Assembly: GCF_013450155.1 (NCBI RefSeq)
Contig: NZ_JACCKD010000003.1
Span: forward strand, 186,001 to 250,000
DNA: 64,000 nt
From: Haloechinothrix aidingensis
GTDB lineage: Bacteria > Actinomycetota > Actinomycetes > Mycobacteriales > Pseudonocardiaceae
Direction: 5' to 3'
Below are positions 55,619 to 63,864 of this stretch, one piece after another. Each line of letters opens with the position of its first letter. Position 1 is the stretch's first letter. A model generated the notes under the pieces. The model saw only the letters and a program-made list of their open reading frames with translations, was not told the origin of the DNA and searched no databases. Made by a program: the position numbers and the translations under genes.

Positions 55619-56662
55619 TCAGAGTGCCACATGCGTGCCGTCGCGAACCGTCCCGACGTACTCCTCGACCAGGTCTTCGAGCGCGACCACGCCCACGGTC
55701 GCCCCGTCGTCGGCGACCGCGCACGCCAGATGGCTGCCGTCCTGCCGCATGGCTGACAGCGCGTCGTCGAGCCGCGCGGTGACGGGCAGCCGCGTGAGGC
55801 GGCGGAGCCTGCTCGCCGGCACGCGGGAGTCGGTCTGCTCGTTGATCTGGTCGAGCACGTCCTTGAGGTGGACGTAACCGACGAGCTCACCGGAGCCGGT
55901 GCGGACCGGGAAGCGGGAGAACCCGGTCGTCGACACCGCCCGTTCCACGTCACCGACGGTGGCGTCCTGATCCAGCGTGGTGAGCTCGCCCGATGGCACG
56001 AGAACGTCGGCGACCGACTTCTCCACCGAGGACAGCGTCTGGCTGAGCCTGCGGTGCTCGGAGTGCTCGATGAGCCCCTCCTTCCGGGACTGGCTCAGCA
56101 GCTCGGCGAGCTCGCGCGAGGTGTACGCGGTTTCCATCTCGTCCTTCGGCGTCACGCGGAACATGCGCAGGATGAGGTTGGCTGTGACGTTGAGTGTCCA
56201 GATGAAGGGGCTGGCGACCTTCACCCACACCACGTGCACGGGAACCAGCCACAGCGCGAGGCGTTCCGGTTCGGCGATGGCGAGGTTCTTCGGGACCATC
56301 TCGCCGAGAAGCACGTGCGCGACGGTGACCAATGCCAGGGCGATCGCGAACGAGATCGCGTGTGTGATGTACGCGGGCACGTCGGTCAGGTCGAACAGTA
56401 GTGCCAGCTGGTGGGCCACAGCGGGCTCACCGAGGCGCCCGAGCAGCAGGGAGCAGATCGTAATGCCCAGCTGGGCGCCCGCCAGCATCAGGGAGACGTT
56501 CTTGCTCGCGCTGATGACGATCCTTGCCCGGGTCTTGCCTTGCTCGAGCAGGGCTTCCAGCCGGTCCCGGCGCGAGGAGATCAACGCGAACTCGGCGCCG
56601 ACGAAGAATGCGTTGGCCAGCAGGACGAGCACGACCATCAGGACGGAGAGCCAGTCGTTCAT
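55619..56662 (-). CDS. CNNM/CBS-domain membrane protein (short form)
   Basis: A 347-aa protein of the CorC/HlyC-CNNM family involved in divalent cation (Mg/Co) homeostasis. The CNNM transmembrane domain (residues 1-190) has three to four helices and FVGAEFALISSRRDRLEALL, HVLLGEMVPKNLAIAEPERL. A CBS pair follows (about 205-340; VLVPSGELTTLDQDATVGDV). It lacks the C-terminal CorC_HlyC domain present in the upstream paralogue. The two genes overlap by four bases (ATGA), implying a joint complex. Rv1841c/Rv1842c are the equivalent pair in M. tuberculosis. Confidence 0.88.
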   Translation of the reverse strand: MNDWLSVLMVVLVLLANAFFVGAEFALISSRRDRLEALLEQGKTRARIVISASKNVSLMLAGAQLGITICSLLLGRLGEPAVAHQLALLFDLTDVPAYITHAISFAIALALVTVAHVLLGEMVPKNLAIAEPERLALWLVPVHVVWVKVASPFIWTLNVTANLILRMFRVTPKDEMETAYTSRELAELLSQSRKEGLIEHSEHRRLSQTLSSVEKSVADVLVPSGELTTLDQDATVGDVERAVSTTGFSRFPVRTGSGELVGYVHLKDVLDQINEQTDSRVPASRLRRLTRLPVTARLDDALSAMRQDGSHLACAVADDGATVGVVALEDLVEEYVGTVRDGTHVAL

Positions 56663-58002
56663 GACCGCACCGCCCCGTGCTCGGGTACGTCCTCCGAGTC
56701 CGGCCTCCGCACGCTGAGTTCCGCGATGCGGTGCCGGTCCAGCCGGGTGACGGTGAGGACCCAGTTGCCGACGGTCACCGACTCACCCGGACTCGGGATC
56801 TCACCGAGCATGGCCAGAACCAGTCCGGCGACGGTCTCGTAGTCGCCTTCCGGCATGACGAACCCGGTGATCTCGGCGAGCTCGTCGCCACGCAGCTGCC
56901 CGGAGACCAGCCAGCTGTGTTCACCGGTCCGCTGGGCGGGAGCTTCCTCGCCGTAGTCGTGCTCGTCGCGCACGTCCCCGATGATCTCCTCGACGACGTC
57001 TTCGAGGGTGACCAGGCCCGCGGTGCCGCCGTACTCGTCGACGATGATCGCCAGCTGCAGGCCGGAGTCGCGAAGCCGGTTGAGCAGTGCATCTCCCTGC
57101 AGCGACTCGGGCACCGTGGGGATGGGGCGGGTCAGCGACACGACCTCGACGGCATCACGGTCGGCCGTGGGAATGGTGAATGCCTGCTTGATGTGTACGG
57201 CACCGATGACACCGTCGAGGTCCTCGCTGCAGACCGGGAAGCGGGACAGTCCGGTGCTGCGCGCCAGCGCGAGCAAGTCGTTGATCGAGTTGTGCCGCAG
57301 CAGGTACTGGATGCGAACGCGCGGGGTCATCAGCTCACCGGCTGTGCGGTTGCCGAAACGTAGCGAGCGGCCGAGCAGCTCGGCCGTGGAGGCGTTGAGC
57401 GTGCCTCGCTCGGCACTGGACCGCACGATCGACCCGAGCTCCTGGGGTGAACGCGCCGAGCGCAGTTCCTCCTGAGGCTCGATGCCGCACAGCTGGACGA
57501 TCCGGTTGGCACCGTTGTTGAGCAACCGGATCAGCCAGGCGAACAGGGACGAGAACCTGGAGTGGTAACCGGCGACGAACCGCGCTGTGCCCAGCGGGCG
57601 GGCGATGGCGAGGTTCTTGGGCACCATCTCACCGAAGACCATCGACAGGGAGGTCGCCAGGAACAACGCGGTCGCCAGCGAGATGACGCCTGCCGCTCGC
57701 TCGCCTGCACCCAGCGCGGTGAAGAGCGGGCGGACGAACTGGCCGATGATGGGTTCGGCGAGGAAACCGCTGACCAGGGTGGTGATGGTGATCGCGACCT
57801 GCGCCCCGGACAGCTGGAACGACAGGGTGCGGTGAGCTTTCAGCACGGTGCGCGCGCGGCGGTCACCGCGCTGCTGGACGTTGGTCTCGACGGTGCTGCG
57901 TTCCAGCGCCGTCAGCGAGAACTCAGCGGCGACAGCGAGCCCGGTACCCACGGTCAGCAGCAGGAAGAACAGCACGCCGCCGGCGGCGAGCAACGTGTCC
58001 AT
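56659..58002 (-). CDS. CNNM/CBS/CorC-domain membrane protein (long form)
   Basis: A 447-aa paralogue of the following gene. The CNNM domain (about residues 1-200) has AAEFSLTALERSTVETNVQQ and FGEMVPKNLAIARPLGTARF. The CBS pair spans about 215-340 (MTPRVRIQYLLRHNSINDLL; VIGAVHIKQAF; GGTAGLVTLEDVVEEIIGDV). The C-terminal CorC_HlyC domain (about 355-435) has SWLVSGQLRGDELAEITGF. It is likely involved in Mg2+/Co2+ transport or sensing at the membrane. A 33-bp tandem repeat array lies about 105 bases upstream of its start. Confidence 0.9.
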   Translation of the reverse strand: MDTLLAAGGVLFFLLLTVGTGLAVAAEFSLTALERSTVETNVQQRGDRRARTVLKAHRTLSFQLSGAQVAITITTLVSGFLAEPIIGQFVRPLFTALGAGERAAGVISLATALFLATSLSMVFGEMVPKNLAIARPLGTARFVAGYHSRFSSLFAWLIRLLNNGANRIVQLCGIEPQEELRSARSPQELGSIVRSSAERGTLNASTAELLGRSLRFGNRTAGELMTPRVRIQYLLRHNSINDLLALARSTGLSRFPVCSEDLDGVIGAVHIKQAFTIPTADRDAVEVVSLTRPIPTVPESLQGDALLNRLRDSGLQLAIIVDEYGGTAGLVTLEDVVEEIIGDVRDEHDYGEEAPAQRTGEHSWLVSGQLRGDELAEITGFVMPEGDYETVAGLVLAMLGEIPSPGESVTVGNWVLTVTRLDRHRIAELSVRRPDSEDVPEHGAVRS

Positions 58003-58114
58003 CAGTGGCCGCCCCGTTCGGTGGGTCCGGTAGGCCTGCCTCGGATCGCGCGCCGCACGGCGTGCTCAGTCGCCGGGCCGGGTGAGCGCACACGGTCGTA
58101 ACGGTGACGCGCGC

Positions 58115-58253
58115 GGCATGGAACGCGGTGGTGACCGCGGCGCGCGCGGCATGGAACGCGGTGGTGACCGCGGCGCGCGCGGCATGGAACGCGGTGGTGA
58201 CCGCGGCGCGCGCGGCATGGAACGCGGTGGTGACCGCGGCGCGCGCGGCATAA
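58115..58253. repeat. 33-bp tandem repeat array (minisatellite)
   Basis: Four complete 33-bp units begin at 58115, 58148, 58181 and 58214, and a truncated fifth starts at 58247. Each unit starts GGCATGGAACGCGGTGGTGA and ends with an alternating CG stretch. The copies are identical. Both strands are open: the plus frame would read GMERGGDRGAR repeats and the minus frame AFHAARAAVTT repeats of 11 residues. It is located upstream of the CNNM operon. The rest of 58003-58439 contains no supported gene. Confidence 0.95.
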
Positions 58254-58439
58254 AACACTGTCATCGGGTGACGGCGCAATGCGCACGAGGGGTGGTCACT
58301 CCTTGCAGCGATGTCGGCGTTGTTCGGAAGGTGTCAATACGACGGGCCAGTGAACACTCGGCAGTTACGATGATAGCCCGTTATCGGTCGCTCAGAATAG
58401 CTCGCGTGCTCCGGGCCGGCCGAGCGTGCGTGTCGTGGG

Positions 58440-59021
58440 TTACTCGCCGGCACGGTGTCGGCGGGCGGTCTCCTCGACGAGGTCCAGCACAGGTTCCACG
58501 TCATCGGCGGGGAAGCCCATGGCCAGGTGTGAGACAAGTCCCTCGAGTACCAGCTCGAGGAACGAGGTGAGCACGTCCACATCCACGTCGTCGCGCAGCT
58601 TCCCAGCCTCGCGCTGGCGCAGCAGCCGGTCCCTGGTCGCGACAGTGATCTTCCGGGACCGCTCGGCCCAACGCGCGCGGAACTCGGGGTCGGTGCGTAG
58701 CCGCCGGGAGACCTCGAGGCGTGTACCGAGCCAGTCGGGCGGGTGTGCGCTGTCCCCGGCGAGCAGGTCGCGCATGACCTGGACGAGCCCTTGGCGGGCG
58801 ACGACATCGGCCATGCGGGCCGCGTCGTCCTCGGCGAGGGCGAGGAACAACGACTCCTTGTCCTTGAAGTGATGAAAGATCGCCCCGCGCGAGAGGCCGA
58901 TGGTGTCCTCGAGCCGGCGCACGGTGGCGGCCTCGTAGCCGTATCGCGCGAAACACACCCGCGCGCCGTCGAGTATCTGTCGACGGCGCGCGTCGAGATG
59001 ATCCTGACTCACCCGTGGCAC
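58440..59021 (-). CDS. acnR: TetR-family regulator, AcnR-like
   Basis: A 193-aa repressor. The helix-turn-helix is RRRQILDGARVCFARYGYEA and TVRRLEDTIGLSRGAIFHHF, followed by KDKESLFLALAEDDAARMAD. This block and the C-terminal LRDDVDVDVLTSFLELVLEG closely resemble mycobacterial/corynebacterial AcnR, the repressor of aconitase. Upstream lies a sequence differing at one position from the AcnR operator consensus. No aconitase gene is in this window, so regulation of acn would be in trans. The start is a GTG. Confidence 0.75.
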   Translation of the reverse strand: MPRVSQDHLDARRRQILDGARVCFARYGYEAATVRRLEDTIGLSRGAIFHHFKDKESLFLALAEDDAARMADVVARQGLVQVMRDLLAGDSAHPPDWLGTRLEVSRRLRTDPEFRARWAERSRKITVATRDRLLRQREAGKLRDDVDVDVLTSFLELVLEGLVSHLAMGFPADDVEPVLDLVEETARRHRAGE

Positions 59022-59058
59022 CCTGTGATCCTGTCACCGGTGCGGCCGTTCGTGCAAT

Positions 59059-59074
59059 CCGTACGTACGTACTG
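59059..59074. promoter_or_regulatory. AcnR-type operator upstream of the TetR gene
   Basis: CCGTACGTACGTACTG differs by one base from the reported AcnR site CAGNACNNNCGTACTG. It contains the 12-bp palindrome GTACGTACGTAC. It lies 38-53 bases upstream of the GTG, suggesting autoregulation. Confidence 0.65.
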
Positions 59075-59104
59075 TGATGTCCCTCCACCCGTCAGGAGGA
59101 CGCG

Positions 59105-59151
59105 CTGAAGGGCGCTTTCGGTCCATTACACGGACCGAAAGCGCCCTTCAG
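59105..59151. repeat. 47-bp palindromic element, copy 5 (core B)
   Basis: Arms CTGAAGGGCGCTTTCGG (59105-59121) and CCGAAAGCGCCCTTCAG (59135-59151) are perfectly complementary and flank the centre TCCATTACACGGA. It touches the stop codon of the dehydrogenase gene (59153-59155) and could be its terminator. Confidence 0.92.
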
Positions 59152-59152
59152 C

Positions 59153-60340
59153 CTAGGGGATCGCGAGGGCGCCGGAGCCGTGGGCCTCGGCCTCGACGCT
59201 CTGGGCGCGGTTGCGGTCGGCGAGCGCGATTCCGGAGTCACGCGGCGGGATCCGTGCCGAGTCCCAGTCAGCGAGGAGCAAGGCGACCTTGGACTGCATC
59301 TCCGAACGCAGCCGCAGGAACGAGTCCGCGGGCTCCGCGCCCACCTCGCCGAGCAGCAGCCACCATGCCCACGCCGCGGCACCCGCGTTGGCGATGAAGT
59401 CCGGGATCACCGGTACGCCACGCGCGGTCAGCACGGCCTCCGCCTCCGGGGTGGTTGCCGCGTTCGCGGCCTCCACCACCACCTTCGCGCGGACCGCACC
59501 GACGTTGGCCTCGGTGATCGCGTACGAGATCGCGGCGGGCACGAGGATGTCGGCCTCGACGGAGGTGATCGCGTCCCGGGGCAGCTGCCGCACGTCGGCG
59601 GGGAGCCGGTCGCGGTCGATCTCGCCGTAGCCGTCCCGGAGCTCGAGGAGCATCTGGACGTCCAGGCCCTCCGGGTCGTACAGCGTTCCCCGCGCGTCGG
59701 CGACGGCCACGACCGGCACGCCTGCCTCGTGCAGGTACCAGGCGGCGCCGCCGCCCATGGTGCCCACCCCCTGCACGGCGACCGTCGTGGCCTCCTCGGT
59801 CCAGCCCCAGGCGCTCGCGATGCCGAGGCAGGCCTGTGCGACGCCGTACCCGCCGATCACATCGCCGAGGACGTGGCCCCCGGGAACGGGCGTGTGCAGG
59901 CCCGCCCGCACCCGTTGGAGGGTGCGTTGCGGGTCGGGTGCGCGCCTGATCGCGGCGTGGTAGGTCTGGTCCAGTCCGAGCGAGGCGAACACGTCGTCGA
60001 TGAGGTCCTGCGGCACTCCGAGGTCCTCCGCGGTGACCCAGTGGTCGTCCAGCCAGGGCCGCATGGCCGTGCAGAACCGCTCGAGCACCCCACGCGCCGC
60101 AGGGTCCTTGGGGTCGCAGTCGATGCCGCCCTTGGCGCCGCCGATGGGCAGGTTGAACGCCGCGGTCTTGGCGTCCATTCCCCTCGCCAGATCGGCCACC
60201 TCGGAGGCGGTGCAGCCTGCCCGCATCCGGGTTCCTCCGGTGGTCAGACCGGAGACCAAGCTGTGCACGACCAGGTAGCCACGCTTTCCCGTGACCGGGT
60301 CGGTCCAGGTGACTTGCACCATGGGGTCGCGTGTCGTCAT
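59153..60340 (-). CDS. Glu/Leu/Phe/Val-type amino-acid dehydrogenase
   Basis: An NAD(P)-dependent dehydrogenase of 395 aa for reversible oxidative deamination of an amino acid. The dimerisation/substrate domain has KTAAFNLPIGGAKGGID with the catalytic lysines. The nucleotide domain has VAVQGVGTMGGGAAWYLHEA and a conserved EAANAATTPEAEAVL. It is shorter at the N-terminus than hexameric glutamate dehydrogenases, so leucine/valine or glutamate specificity cannot be settled by eye. The ATG at 60340 has GGAGG upstream. It is divergent from a LysR regulator, the usual arrangement for a regulated catabolic enzyme. Confidence 0.85.
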   Translation of the reverse strand: MTTRDPMVQVTWTDPVTGKRGYLVVHSLVSGLTTGGTRMRAGCTASEVADLARGMDAKTAAFNLPIGGAKGGIDCDPKDPAARGVLERFCTAMRPWLDDHWVTAEDLGVPQDLIDDVFASLGLDQTYHAAIRRAPDPQRTLQRVRAGLHTPVPGGHVLGDVIGGYGVAQACLGIASAWGWTEEATTVAVQGVGTMGGGAAWYLHEAGVPVVAVADARGTLYDPEGLDVQMLLELRDGYGEIDRDRLPADVRQLPRDAITSVEADILVPAAISYAITEANVGAVRAKVVVEAANAATTPEAEAVLTARGVPVIPDFIANAGAAAWAWWLLLGEVGAEPADSFLRLRSEMQSKVALLLADWDSARIPPRDSGIALADRNRAQSVEAEAHGSGALAIP

Positions 60341-60589
60341 CGGTCCACCACCTCCAGACATACGCACAGGTCACGGGTCGGGCCTGTCGTGGTCGGATCG
60401 TCTCGCGCGGCGATCGCGAGACCAGCCGCGTGCCCGTGAGGTAGTTGGCTGGCCGGCGAGGACGTCGTGATGACTGAGGCGGTTCGATCCGTGCGACGAG
60501 CATGGGCCCCGTTGCTACTTTCAGCATGCGTGCGCCAACGCCTGCGCGTCTAGTTACGGATCGTGGACTGGTCTGTTTATGGTTCGTTC

Positions 60590-61507
60590 ATGGACCTGTC
60601 GCTACACCGGTTGAGGATGCTGCGGGAGCTACACCGCAGGGGGACCGTGACGGCCGCGGCGTCGTCGTTGCACTACACGGCCTCGGCCGTGTCGCAGCAG
60701 CTCGCGCAGCTGGAGCGCGATGTCGGCGCGCGGTTGTTCGAACGGATCGGTAGGCGGGTACAGCTGACCGAGCTCGGTACGTTGCTTGCCGAGCACGCCG
60801 AGGAGATCCTCGGCGCCGTCGAACGGGCCAGCATGGCGCTCGAGGAGGCACAGGAAGCGACGGCGGTCCGGCTGACCACGGGTGTATTCGCGACAGTCGC
60901 GGCAGGACTGTTGCCGAAGGCGATGGACACACTGGCCGGCCGGCATCCGGGGATCCAGCTGAGAACCAGGCAACTGGCACCGGAAGCCACCGCGCTCGCG
61001 GTGCGGGACGGCGAGCTCGACCTCGCTTTCGTGATCGACTACGCCGACGCACCGATGCCGTGGGACTCCAGCCTGCTCGGCTCGCAGATCGCGGTAGAGC
61101 GGCTGCACGTCGCCGCTCCCGCAGGAACGTTGGGGTCGGGCCCGGTGGACCTCGCGGACCTGGCAGACCAGCCGTGGATTCTCTCGGGACCCAAGAGCCA
61201 CTTCGGTACCGCCGTGCGCGCGGCGTGCCTGCGCAACGGGTTCGACCTGCGGATCACCCACGAGGTGGAGGAGCAGTCGACAGCGATGTCCATGGTGGCC
61301 GCCGGGCTCGGCGTCACGCTGGTCTCCGACCTGGGGTTGCAGCTGCGGCCGCCGGGCATGGATGCCCTTGCGCTGACCGCGCCGATCACTCGAACGGTGT
61401 CGATTGTGTACCGGAGCACCGCGCTACGGAGGCCGGCGCTGAACCTGATCATCGACGTGGTGCGCTCCACGGCTGCCGAGATCGGCCTGTCGGCGGTCGG
61501 GCGGTAG
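60590..61507 (+). CDS. LysR-family transcriptional regulator
   Basis: A 305-aa regulator. The winged helix (residues 1-60) is MDLSLHRLRMLRELHRRGTV and ASSLHYTASAVSQQLAQLER, and the effector domain starts near residue 88 (VRLTTGVFATVAAGLLPKAM). The ATG at 60590 aligns with the family start; a GTG at 60563 would add nine residues. Divergent from the amino-acid dehydrogenase with 249 bases between starts, it is the probable regulator of that gene. The co-inducer is unknown. Confidence 0.9.
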   Translation: MDLSLHRLRMLRELHRRGTVTAAASSLHYTASAVSQQLAQLERDVGARLFERIGRRVQLTELGTLLAEHAEEILGAVERASMALEEAQEATAVRLTTGVFATVAAGLLPKAMDTLAGRHPGIQLRTRQLAPEATALAVRDGELDLAFVIDYADAPMPWDSSLLGSQIAVERLHVAAPAGTLGSGPVDLADLADQPWILSGPKSHFGTAVRAACLRNGFDLRITHEVEEQSTAMSMVAAGLGVTLVSDLGLQLRPPGMDALALTAPITRTVSIVYRSTALRRPALNLIIDVVRSTAAEIGLSAVGR

Positions 61508-61541
61508 TGTGCCTGCGGAGCGAGCGGGGAGAGCACAAAAA

Positions 61542-61578
61542 CGTGGGCCCTGCCGAGAAGATCTCGGCAGGGCCCACG
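61542..61578 (-). terminator. Rho-independent terminator of the surface-protein operon
   Basis: A 17-bp perfect stem (arms 61542-61558 and 61562-61578, CGTGGGCCCTGCCGAGA and its complement) encloses a 3-nt loop. On the minus strand it is followed directly by TTTTTGTGC, a classic U-tract. It lies 20 bases after the stop at 61599 and also faces the end of the LysR gene. Confidence 0.88.
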
Positions 61579-61598
61579 CGGGTCGGGATGAGGCTGGC

Positions 61599-62411
61599 TC
61601 AGCCCGTGACCGGGAGCTCGGTCTCGGTCGGGGTCGGCTTCGGGGCCGTCGGCTTGCCGTCGCCGTCACCGTCACCGGCGCCGTCATCGCCGTCGCCGTC
61701 ACCGTCACCCGGCTTGTCGCCGTTGTCACCGTCGCCGTTGCCGTCGTCGCCGTCGTCACCGTCGCCGTTGTCACCGTCGTCGGCGGGGCCGCCGCAGGTG
61801 GCGGAGCTCAGCACGATCTTGTGCCCGGCGAGGTCGGTCAGCTCCTGAGGCAGGTCGTCACCGTTCAGGACCTCGATGACGACACCCTGCACGACGTGCC
61901 GGCCGTCGTCGTCGGTGAACTGCTTGTTGAACGTGACGTTCAGCAGCGGGTCGGCCGGGATCTCGGTGTTGGGGTCGGGAGCGAAGCTCTCGTCGAACTC
62001 CTCGCCGCCGAACGAACCGCCGAGCCCGACGATCTCGGTCGAACGGTCCTCACCGTCGCACTGCACGTTGATGACCCGGGCGCTGAGGCTGCCCAGCTCT
62101 TCCGAGCCCAGGTCGACACCGGCCGTCTTGGCGCTTGCGGAGTTGTCCCCGGCAGTGGCCTTCAGCACGTCGATGTTGCCGAAGTCCTGCAGGTCGACGT
62201 TGGCCAGCTCCTTGCTGTCCTCCACACCGTCGTCGGAGACCGCGTGCGGGGTCTTGTCGATGTTGAGGGCGCCGCCGACGGCCTCGACGCCGAACGCCTC
62301 CGAGGTGCCGGTCTGGGCGTGCCCGGTGACCGAACCAAGCACGAGTGCGGTGACGGCGGTCGCGGCGCCCACGGCGCTAGCGCCGGCACCGGCCATTGCT
62401 CGTCTTCTCAT
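61599..62411 (-). CDS. Secreted choice-of-anchor P-like protein ending in LPVTG
   Basis: A 270-aa exported protein. The signal peptide (residues 1-32, AGASAVGAATAVTALVLGSV, cleavage near GHAQT) is followed by a beta-rich domain. SEAFGVEAVGGALNIDKTP, LGSLSARVINVQCDGED, LNVTFNKQFTDDDGRHVVQG and HKIVLSSATCG are typical of actinobacterial choice-of-anchor P proteins. A Gly/Asp-rich spacer of about 50 residues leads to PTPTETELPVTG, which is the exact C-terminus. There is no hydrophobic segment or basic tail after the LPxTG-like motif. It is 23 bases after the L,D-transpeptidase gene, so it is in its operon. Function unknown. Confidence 0.75.
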   Translation of the reverse strand: MRRRAMAGAGASAVGAATAVTALVLGSVTGHAQTGTSEAFGVEAVGGALNIDKTPHAVSDDGVEDSKELANVDLQDFGNIDVLKATAGDNSASAKTAGVDLGSEELGSLSARVINVQCDGEDRSTEIVGLGGSFGGEEFDESFAPDPNTEIPADPLLNVTFNKQFTDDDGRHVVQGVVIEVLNGDDLPQELTDLAGHKIVLSSATCGGPADDGDNGDGDDGDDGNGDGDNGDKPGDGDGDGDDGAGDGDGDGKPTAPKPTPTETELPVTG

Positions 62412-62434
62412 ATCTCGTTGGGTCCCTTTCTGTA

Positions 62435-63274
62435 CTATTGCTGATCCACGAGGACAGGAGTCCCTAGTGGTACCTCGGTCAGCCGCTCCAGCGCGTGCTG
62501 CGGTACGCGGATGCAGCCGTGGCTGGTCGCGGTGCCGAGGACGTCCTCGGTCGGCCAGGTGTGGATGGCCACGGTGCCCGGCCCACCGCCGAAGTCGTCC
62601 AGCGTGTCGCTGTGCGACCCCAGCGGAAGAATCACTTCCGAGAAGGGCTGGTTGGCGTCGGTGAACGATCCCATCAGGTAGGTACGCCCCGTCGGAGTGG
62701 GGGTGTCCTCCTTGCCGATGCCGATTTCCCAGGACTCGACCTGCTCACCTTCGAAGCGCAGGTTCATTTCCATGGACCCCAGGTGCACCTCGATGACGTA
62801 CGGGGTGTACGCCTCCTCGAGGTCATCCGTGGGCAGCCAGCCGGTGGACAGGTTGGGTCGTGACGGCATCAGTACCTGGACCCACCCGTCCTGCTCATCG
62901 ATGACGGTCAACCAGGTGTCCCCGAGCTGCTCGGGCTCCATCCGCGCGATCGGCTCACCGTCCGGGGCGTCGTGCACCGGGGTGGTAACCGTCGGGTGGA
63001 CGATCGTGCCGTCCGTCTCGCCTTGCGGGTCCGGATCCTCGGGAGCGCCCTCGATCGTGGCGTGCGTATCGGCGACCGGCAGATTCTCCAACGAGGTCGG
63101 ATCCACCTCCACCGGTTCGTTCGCCGCTTGTGGCTGACCGGCCTCGTCGGACCCCGACAGCCACATGACTCCGGCCAGCACCAGTGCTACCGCCAGTACC
63201 CCGGCGACCACCGAGACCAGCAGCATGGGCAGGCGTGACCGGCCTGAAGAACCTGAAACACCCTCATCCGACAC
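62435..63274 (-). CDS. L,D-transpeptidase (YkuD family)
   Basis: A membrane-anchored peptidoglycan cross-linking enzyme of 279 aa. One N-terminal transmembrane helix (residues 16-39, PMLLVSVVAGVLAVALVLAG) leads into a Pro/Glu-rich linker. An SH3-like segment (about 95-150, DTWLTVIDEQDGWVQVLM) precedes the YkuD domain (about 155-275). The catalytic motif HTWPTEDVLGTATSHGCIRV supplies His252 and Cys254. It would make 3-3 cross-links between stem peptides. The start is a GTG. The secreted LPVTG protein gene follows within 23 bases. Confidence 0.92.
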   Translation of the reverse strand: MSDEGVSGSSGRSRLPMLLVSVVAGVLAVALVLAGVMWLSGSDEAGQPQAANEPVEVDPTSLENLPVADTHATIEGAPEDPDPQGETDGTIVHPTVTTPVHDAPDGEPIARMEPEQLGDTWLTVIDEQDGWVQVLMPSRPNLSTGWLPTDDLEEAYTPYVIEVHLGSMEMNLRFEGEQVESWEIGIGKEDTPTPTGRTYLMGSFTDANQPFSEVILPLGSHSDTLDDFGGGPGTVAIHTWPTEDVLGTATSHGCIRVPQHALERLTEVPLGTPVLVDQQ

Positions 63275-63864
63275 AGTTGACTTCCCAATGATGTGGACGC
63301 ACGCGGAAATTCCGGTGCTTGTCTGGTTTACCTACTTACGTCCCCGAGCTGCCGATGAACCTAGCACGTTCGGGAGTGGACAACTGCGAGGGATCCACCT
63401 TGTACGCACCGTGATGGTCGCGTGCCCGTAGCGGGTCCGTTGTCGATGATCATGAGCTGCGAAAACGCTGTCACGGCGGCACCTCGCGGCGACGTAGCGT
63501 GAACCCGGTACAGCGCCGCGCGGCGTGTCGGGGCCGCATCCGGGCCCCCTCGGGCCGGCCCGCCGGATGGTGCCTGACCGGCGAACTTCACTCGACAGAG
63601 TGATGAGATGGCGGTGAACTCGCGGGATACCGTGCGGTAATCGGGACCGCGGCCCGGCCAGCACCGCCACGGTTCCGGTTCGTGGCGGTGTTTCCGAACG
63701 CGATTCGCTTCCTCGGGGTCGATCCGGGTACTGCGCGCGCTTCGGAACGGTGCGCGGTACGGCGGGCACCGGAGCGCGCGCATACCCTCGGCCGGGCATG
63801 ACGGAATGGCCCGGCCGGTGAACCGGCCGGGCCATCGCGACGTGCGGACGTCAGCCCGTGGAGG
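63275..63864. other. Intergenic region with orphan hairpin and terminator
   Basis: 590 bases without a supported gene. CACCGCCAC (63662-63670) pairs with GTGGCGGTG (63682-63690) followed by TTT on the plus strand, with no gene ending nearby. At 63806-63835 a perfect 13-bp stem ATGGCCCGGCCGG with a 4-nt loop lies 30 bases after the stop of the truncated gene at the window edge and is probably its terminator. The promoter of the transpeptidase gene should lie near 63280-63450 but was not resolved. Confidence 0.5.

Noticed and set aside
58115-58253. CRISPR array
   Set aside because: The units are contiguous without unique spacers and no cas genes are in the window.
58082-58570. A plus-strand gene encoding GMERGGDRGAR repeats
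   Set aside because: Open frames exist in both directions because the repeat unit is 33 bp; flanking sequence shows no coding character and no ribosome-binding site, so it is treated as a DNA repeat.
63332-63835. A 167-aa minus-strand gene
   Set aside because: Arg/Pro/Gly-rich with no motif, poor start context, and it spans a terminator hairpin; no support as coding.
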